Shown here piece after piece: positions 59,279-64,000 of a DNA stretch of 64,000 nt (position 1 is the stretch's first letter; every line of letters begins with the position of its first letter). Location: contig NZ_BAABWV010000016.1 of the NCBI RefSeq assembly GCF_040365005.1, positions 1 to 64,000 of the forward strand, in the 5' to 3' direction. The stretch is from Antarcticimicrobium sp040365005. Lineage in GTDB: Bacteria; Pseudomonadota; Alphaproteobacteria; Rhodobacterales; Rhodobacteraceae. The position numbers were made by a program, and so were the translations under genes. Below the pieces are notes generated by a model. That model was not told the DNA's origin. It ran no database searches and saw only the letters and a list, made by a program, of their open reading frames with translations.

Positions 59279-61305
59279 ATCGGACCGCTCCGCCCGGACC
59301 AGAGCCGGCGGCGGGTCGGATCGCGGGCGGCGTGAAGGGTTCCGTCAGCGTCGAATGCCACCGCACCGGTTGCCCGCAATCGTGGCGGGTCGAGCACGAG
59401 GCACGGCCCCTCCAGCGCAAGCGGCACCGGGGCGATCACGACCTGCGCCCCCGTGCACCCGGTGACGGCCCGCACCGCCCGCTTGCCGGGCACATGGACG
59501 ATCTGGCGCGGCCCCACCTCGACCCGGCGCAGCAGACCATCGCCCCCGGGCCACCGCGCCGCCGCCTCGGCCTGGGGAACGCTGTCGCCGTCGTTCTCGA
59601 GCCAGATCCCGGCCACGAAACCCGCCCCGCGCGGCTTGCTCAGGGCGCGGCCCTGCGGCGTCATCACCCCCACCAGCGTGCCGGACTCGGCCACCAGAAC
59701 CGCCGGACGCTCTGCCCCCGCCCACAACAGAAAGGCCGCCGCGGCCGGAACCAGCCCCGTCAGACGCGCGCGCCCCTGCCACAGGATCACCACCAGCATC
59801 CCCAGCGCGAACACCGGCAACACCCATGGCCCCGGGCTGGGCACGTGGCCGCGCGCACCGGGCAGACCGGCGGCCCAATCCGCGACCCCGAGGATCCAGC
59901 GCAGCCCCAGCCCCATTGCCTGCACCCCCGGCATCTCGAGCCCGAAGGGCGCCAGCAGCGCCGCCAGAACCGCCGCCGGGATCACCACCAGCCCCATCAC
60001 CGGCACCGCCAAAAGGTTGGCCGGCAAGCCGAAATGCGCCATCGTGTTGAAATGCGCCGCGGCCACCGGTGCCGTGGCCAATCCCGCCACCAGCGAGGAG
60101 ACCGCGACACCAAAGCCCGGCGCCAGCCAGCGCGGACCAAGCCGGATGTTGTGGTCCCGCAGGGCCCCAAACACGGCGATCAGTGCCGTGGTGGCGGCAA
60201 AGGACATCTGGAACCCCGGCCCGAGCAGCGACTCGGGCCGCATCATCAACACCACCATCGCCGCCAGGGCCACCGCTCGCAGTGAAAACGCGCGCCGGTC
60301 GGCGATCACTGCGCCCAGCACAACCGCCGTCATCACGAAGGCCCGCTCAGTCGCCACGTTGCCGCCCGACAGCGCCAGGTATCCCGCCGCCGCGATGATT
60401 GCGGCGACGGCGGCGAGCTTTCGCACCGGCCAGCGCAACGCCAGAACCGGCACCGCCGCCAAGGCCAGCCGGACGGCGCCAAACACGAAACCGGCCAGCA
60501 GCCCCATGTGCAACCCGGAAATTGCCAGCAGATGCGCAAGATTGCTGGCGCGCAGGGCCTCCAGCGTGGCCTGCCCGACGCCGCTGCGGTCGCCCGTGGT
60601 CACGGCGGCCGCGAATCCGCCGACATCCCCGGGCAGTGCCGCGCGCAACCGGGCCGACGCCGCCATCCGCAGGCGAAACAGGCGCAGCGCGCCGGTCGAT
60701 GGCTCCGCAACCAGGACCGGCACCCGCGTGTACCCCACCGCGCCCATTCGCTGGAACCAGGCATGGCGCCGGAAGTCGAAACCGCCGGGCTCCGCCGGGC
60801 CGCGCGGTGGCGACAGATGCGCGGTGGTCATGACACGCGCACCGGGCCGGACCGCGCCCCCGTCCGCCATCCCGTGCAGGGAAATGCGCACCCGTGCCGG
60901 AACCGCCTCCGGCGCAACGCCGGACAACCGGACCCGGTCGAGCGTCAGGCGCAGCGCGTCCGAGGCCGAGCGGTCCAGCGCCACGACCCGGCCCTCGACC
61001 GGCCCGAAATAGCGCGCGGGCAGGACCGGCGCCGCGACCAGATGCGCACGCCCCGCCGCCGCCGCCATCCCGCCGGCGATCAGCGCCACAGCCCATCCCA
61101 AGGCCGCGACCCCGCCCCGCCTCCACAGCGCAAGTACAGCCCCCACAGCTCCGGCCAGGGCACCAGCAAGGTAGGTCCACAAGGCCGGCTCGCCCGGCCA
61201 GGCGAAATAGACCCCGATCCCGATGCCGAAACACACCGGAGCCCAGGGAAACAGGTGTCCGCGCTGACGATCCAGCGCCGCGCCGACCCGTGCCAGATTG
61301 CCCAT
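59272..61305 (-). CDS. comEC: ComEC/Rec2 competence-type membrane protein
   Basis: 677 aa. An N-terminal OB/DUF4131 part, then the competence domain with a polytopic core (SNLAHLLAISGLHMGLLAGFVFG, GGNVATERAFVMTAVVLGAVIADRRAFS, about residues 230-480). The C-terminal region (about 520-677) corresponds to the metallo-beta-lactamase-like part but has no HxHxDH motif, so nuclease activity is unlikely. Channels DNA across the inner membrane in competent bacteria. Overlaps the lexA 3' end by 7 bp. No other competence gene is in the window. Confidence 0.9.
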   Translation of the reverse strand: MGNLARVGAALDRQRGHLFPWAPVCFGIGIGVYFAWPGEPALWTYLAGALAGAVGAVLALWRRGGVAALGWAVALIAGGMAAAAGRAHLVAAPVLPARYFGPVEGRVVALDRSASDALRLTLDRVRLSGVAPEAVPARVRISLHGMADGGAVRPGARVMTTAHLSPPRGPAEPGGFDFRRHAWFQRMGAVGYTRVPVLVAEPSTGALRLFRLRMAASARLRAALPGDVGGFAAAVTTGDRSGVGQATLEALRASNLAHLLAISGLHMGLLAGFVFGAVRLALAAVPVLALRWPVRKLAAVAAIIAAAGYLALSGGNVATERAFVMTAVVLGAVIADRRAFSLRAVALAAMVVLMMRPESLLGPGFQMSFAATTALIAVFGALRDHNIRLGPRWLAPGFGVAVSSLVAGLATAPVAAAHFNTMAHFGLPANLLAVPVMGLVVIPAAVLAALLAPFGLEMPGVQAMGLGLRWILGVADWAAGLPGARGHVPSPGPWVLPVFALGMLVVILWQGRARLTGLVPAAAAFLLWAGAERPAVLVAESGTLVGVMTPQGRALSKPRGAGFVAGIWLENDGDSVPQAEAAARWPGGDGLLRRVEVGPRQIVHVPGKRAVRAVTGCTGAQVVIAPVPLALEGPCLVLDPPRLRATGAVAFDADGTLHAARDPTRRRLWSGRSGPIQ

Positions 61306-61386
61306 GCTTGCCCCCCGTCGCGCGGCCCGCTAGACAGGCCGCAAAACGCTATCCCTCCCATGGTTACCAAAAGGTAAAGCGCCCTC

Positions 61387-62802
61387 ATGCCCGATCAGGT
61401 CGTCACCCGTTTCGCCCCCTCGCCCACCGGCTTTCTGCACATCGGGGGCGCTCGCACCGCCCTGTTCAACTGGCTCTACGCGCGCGGGCGCGGCGGCAAG
61501 TTCCTGCTGCGGATCGAGGATACCGACCGCGAACGCTCCACCCCCGAGGCAACGGCGGCGATCCTGCAGGGGTTGAGCTGGCTTGGGCTGGACTGGGACG
61601 GCGAGCCGATCAGCCAGTTCGCCCGCGCCGACCGCCATGCCGAGGTGGCACAGCACCTGCTGGCCGAGGGCAAGGCCTATAAATGTTTCTCGACGCAGGA
61701 AGAAATCGCCGCCTTTCGCGAGGCCGCCCGCGCCGAGGGCAAGAGCACCCTGTTCCGCAGCCCGTGGCGCGATGCCGATCCCGCGACCCATCCGGACGCG
61801 CCCCATGTCATCCGCATCAAGGCACCACAGGCGGGCACCACGGTGATCCGCGACCGGGTCCAGGGCGAGGTGACGATTCGCAACGACCAGCTCGACGACA
61901 TGGTTCTGCTGCGCAGCGACGGTAGCCCGGTCTACATGCTGGCGGTGGTGGTGGATGATCACGACATGGGCGTGACCCACGTGATCCGTGGCGACGACCA
62001 CCTCAACAACGCCGCACGGCAGATGATGATCTACGAGGCGATGGGCTGGCCGGTGCCGGTCTGGGCGCATATCCCACTGATCCACGGCCCGGACGGCAAG
62101 AAACTGTCGAAGCGTCACGGCGCGCTGGGGGCACAGGAATACCAGGCCATGGGCTATCCGGCAGCGGGGATGCGCAATTACCTGGCGCGGCTGGGCTGGA
62201 GCCACGGCGACGACGAATTCTTTACCGATGAACAGGCCAAGGCGTGGTTCGACCTTGACGGAATCGGCAAGAGCCCCGCCCGGTTCGACCTGAAGAAACT
62301 GGAGAATCTCTGCGGGCAGCATATCGCCGTTAGCGATGACGCTGCATTGCGGCGCGAAATCGAGGCCTATCTGGCCGCTGCCGATCACGAAGCGTTGACA
62401 ACACCACAAGCGGACGCGCTGGAACGGGCCATGTACTGCCTCAAGGATCGCGCGCGAACCTTTCCGGAACTCCTTGAAAAGGCGCATTTTGTCTTGGCAT
62501 CCCGCCCCGTCGAGCCGGACCAGAAGGCGGCCAAGGCGCTGGCATCGGTATCCGACGGTATACTGTCTGAATTGACGCCGCATTTGCAAAATGCTAGCTG
62601 GACGCGAGACGAGCTGGAGGCGACTCTGGGCGCTTTCGCCGAAGCAAGGGGCATCAAGTTTGGCAAGATGGCGGGTCCGCTCAGGGCCGCGCTGGCCGGG
62701 CGTGCCGTGACCCCTTCGGTGTTCGACATGATGCTTGTGCTGGGCCGGGAGGAAACCCTGGCCCGCCTCGAGGATGCTGCCGGGCGCGTCGGGTCTGACT
62801 GA
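61387..62802 (+). CDS. gltX: Glutamyl-tRNA synthetase
   Basis: 471 aa, class I. HIGH appears as HIGGAR at the N-terminus (RFAPSPTGFLHIGGARTALFN), KMSKS as KLSKRHGALG. Divergent from comEC by 81 bp. The start MPDQVVTRFAPSPTG is the canonical one. Many alphaproteobacteria carry two GltX paralogues; this may be the one that also charges tRNA-Gln, which I cannot tell. Confidence 0.97.
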   Translation: MPDQVVTRFAPSPTGFLHIGGARTALFNWLYARGRGGKFLLRIEDTDRERSTPEATAAILQGLSWLGLDWDGEPISQFARADRHAEVAQHLLAEGKAYKCFSTQEEIAAFREAARAEGKSTLFRSPWRDADPATHPDAPHVIRIKAPQAGTTVIRDRVQGEVTIRNDQLDDMVLLRSDGSPVYMLAVVVDDHDMGVTHVIRGDDHLNNAARQMMIYEAMGWPVPVWAHIPLIHGPDGKKLSKRHGALGAQEYQAMGYPAAGMRNYLARLGWSHGDDEFFTDEQAKAWFDLDGIGKSPARFDLKKLENLCGQHIAVSDDAALRREIEAYLAAADHEALTTPQADALERAMYCLKDRARTFPELLEKAHFVLASRPVEPDQKAAKALASVSDGILSELTPHLQNASWTRDELEATLGAFAEARGIKFGKMAGPLRAALAGRAVTPSVFDMMLVLGREETLARLEDAAGRVGSD

Positions 62803-62910
62803 CCGGACAAGACCGCGGCGACAGAATACGGGCCGGCGTCAGCCGCATGGTCCGCCCGCGCGGAGACAGGCGTTTTCGCGTCCCGTGCCAAAAAGAGGAA
62901 GGGACTAATA

Positions 62911-64000
62911 ATGACTGAAAAACACAAGACCGCCACGCTGCAACTGGATGGGAAATCCGTGGAACTGCCCATTCTGTCGCCAACGGCGGGTCCCGATGTG
63001 CTGGACGTGCGCAAACTGTACGCCGAGGCAGGTGTCTTTACCTATGATCCGGGCTACACTTCCACCGCCAGCTGCGACAGCACCATCACCTTCATCGATG
63101 GCGACAAGGGTGAGCTGCTGCACCGCGGTTACCCGATCGACCAGTTGGCCGGCAAATCCCACTATCTCGAGGTCTGCTACCTGCTGCTTTACGGCGAATT
63201 GCCGACCGCCACCGAGCTTGAGGATTTCGAAACCCGGGTCACCCGTCACACCATGCTGCACGAACAGATGCAGTATTTCTTCCGCGGGTTCCGCCGTGAC
63301 GCCCACCCGATGGCGATCATGGTCGGCGTGGTCGGTGCGATGTCGGCCTTCTACCACGACTCGACCGACATCAACGACCCGTGGCAGCGCGAGGTCGCCT
63401 CGATCCGGCTGATCGCCAAGATGCCGACCATCGCGGCCTGGGCATTCAAGTATCACACCGGACAGCCCTTCGTGTATCCGCGCAACGATCTGGATTACGC
63501 CTCGAACTTCCTGCGCATGTGCTTTGCCGTGCCCGCCGAGGAATATGAGGTGAACCCGATCCTCGCCCGCGCCATGGACCGGATCTTTACCCTGCACGCG
63601 GATCACGAGCAGAACGCCTCGACCTCGACCGTGCGCTTGGCCTCCTCCTCGGGTGCAAACCCGTTTGCCTGCATCGCCGCCGGCATCGCCTGCCTCTGGG
63701 GCCCGGCCCACGGTGGCGCCAACCAGGCCTGCCTGGAGATGCTCAAGGAAATCGGCAGCGTCGAGCGCATTCCCGAATTCATCGCCCGCGCCAAGGACAA
63801 GAACGATCCGTTCCGCCTGATGGGCTTCGGTCACCGGGTCTACAAGAACTTCGACCCGCGCGCGACGGTGATGAAACAGTCCGCCGACGAGGTTCTGGAC
63901 CTGCTCGGCATCGAGGACAACCCGATCCTGCAGGTCGCCAAGGAGCTGGAAAAGCAGGCACTGGAGGATCCGTACTTCGCCGAGAAGAAGCTGTTCCCCA
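62911..64000 (+). CDS. gltA: Citrate synthase, 3' end cut by window
   Basis: First 363 residues of an expected 430. Type II citrate synthase: N-terminal domain YDPGYTSTASCDSTITFIDG and HRGYPIDQLAGKS, then the catalytic LHADHEQNASTSTVRLASSSG and WGPAHGGANQACLEML (His), and GFGHRVYKNFDPRA. The start has AGAGGAAGGGA upstream. It ends with the window, so the missing part includes the last catalytic Asp region. Confidence 0.97.
   Translation, partial: MTEKHKTATLQLDGKSVELPILSPTAGPDVLDVRKLYAEAGVFTYDPGYTSTASCDSTITFIDGDKGELLHRGYPIDQLAGKSHYLEVCYLLLYGELPTATELEDFETRVTRHTMLHEQMQYFFRGFRRDAHPMAIMVGVVGAMSAFYHDSTDINDPWQREVASIRLIAKMPTIAAWAFKYHTGQPFVYPRNDLDYASNFLRMCFAVPAEEYEVNPILARAMDRIFTLHADHEQNASTSTVRLASSSGANPFACIAAGIACLWGPAHGGANQACLEMLKEIGSVERIPEFIARAKDKNDPFRLMGFGHRVYKNFDPRATVMKQSADEVLDLLGIEDNPILQVAKELEKQALEDPYFAEKKLFP

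Overview
The window is a stretch of a high-GC alphaproteobacterial chromosome, most probably from a marine Roseobacter-type Rhodobacteraceae. The evidence is the gene content and order: nagZ-scpA-scpB, DUF177-rpmF-plsX-fabH-ihfA-MerR, trpGDC-moaC-moeA-lexA-comEC-gltX-gltA, a two-domain dCTP deaminase, a Mur-like Fur protein, an ornithine-lipid acyltransferase, and a lexA promoter with the alphaproteobacterial SOS box (GAAC-N7-GAAC). Nearly all of it is chromosomal core. The only sign of a mobile element is at the left edge, where the 3' end of a tyrosine recombinase abuts a tRNA-Leu gene.

Layout. 1-0.5 kb: integrase C-terminus, a 34-bp perfect palindrome and tRNA-Leu(CAA). 0.6-4.2 kb: YqaA/DedA-type membrane protein, DsbB, then an Lrp regulator divergent from an arginase-ornithine cyclodeaminase pair (arginine to ornithine to proline). 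4.2-9.8 kb: a CDP-alcohol phosphatidyltransferase (YnjF-like) followed by the uncharacterised ABC transporter YnjBCD, and a convergent YiiX-type permuted papain-fold protein. 9.8-13.4 kb: unknown membrane protein, ECF sigma factor with a small zinc anti-sigma factor, tRNA-Pro(TGG), DUF192 and a double cold-shock protein. 13.4-20.4 kb: pdxH, fabI, xanthine phosphoribosyltransferase, PpiD-like chaperone, trpE, enolase. 20.4-28.6 kb: two EamA permeases, AbrB-family protein, Fur/Mur, DEAD-box helicase, EEP-family hydrolase, SelO, cupin. 28.7-35.6 kb: anmK, tyrS, SDR dehydrogenase behind a strong palindromic operator, Uup ABC-F ATPase, olsB, bamE. 35.7-41.6 kb: DUF177-rpmF-plsX-fabH-ihfA-MerR, tRNA-Pro(GGG), dcd. 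41.2-48.3 kb, minus strand: argS-SPOR-nagZ-scpA-scpB plus dgt and a small proline-rich protein. 48.4-54.3 kb: erpA, xth, GH25 lysozyme lipoprotein, a Nudix gene preceded by an FNR/FnrL-type box, PiT phosphate permease, YibQ-like protein. 54.4-64 kb: trpGDC-moaC-moeA, lexA, comEC, gltX and the start of gltA, which runs off the right edge.

Functional links: fatty-acid and phospholipid synthesis (fabI, plsX, fabH, olsB, the CDP-alcohol transferase), a tryptophan pathway split between trpE and trpGDC, peptidoglycan turnover and recycling (nagZ, anmK, the GH25 enzyme), translation (tyrS, argS, gltX, rpmF, three tRNAs) and disulfide/Fe-S handling (dsbB, erpA). Two intergenic repeat families recur at gene ends.

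I see no CRISPR array, transposase, toxin-antitoxin pair or defence island. The items most worth follow-up are the ynjF-ynjBCD unit of unknown substrate, the FNR-type box before the Nudix gene, the operator before the SDR gene, the short SD-led ORFs around 9.8-10.3 kb, the tRNA-Leu/integrase junction and the gene-end repeat families.
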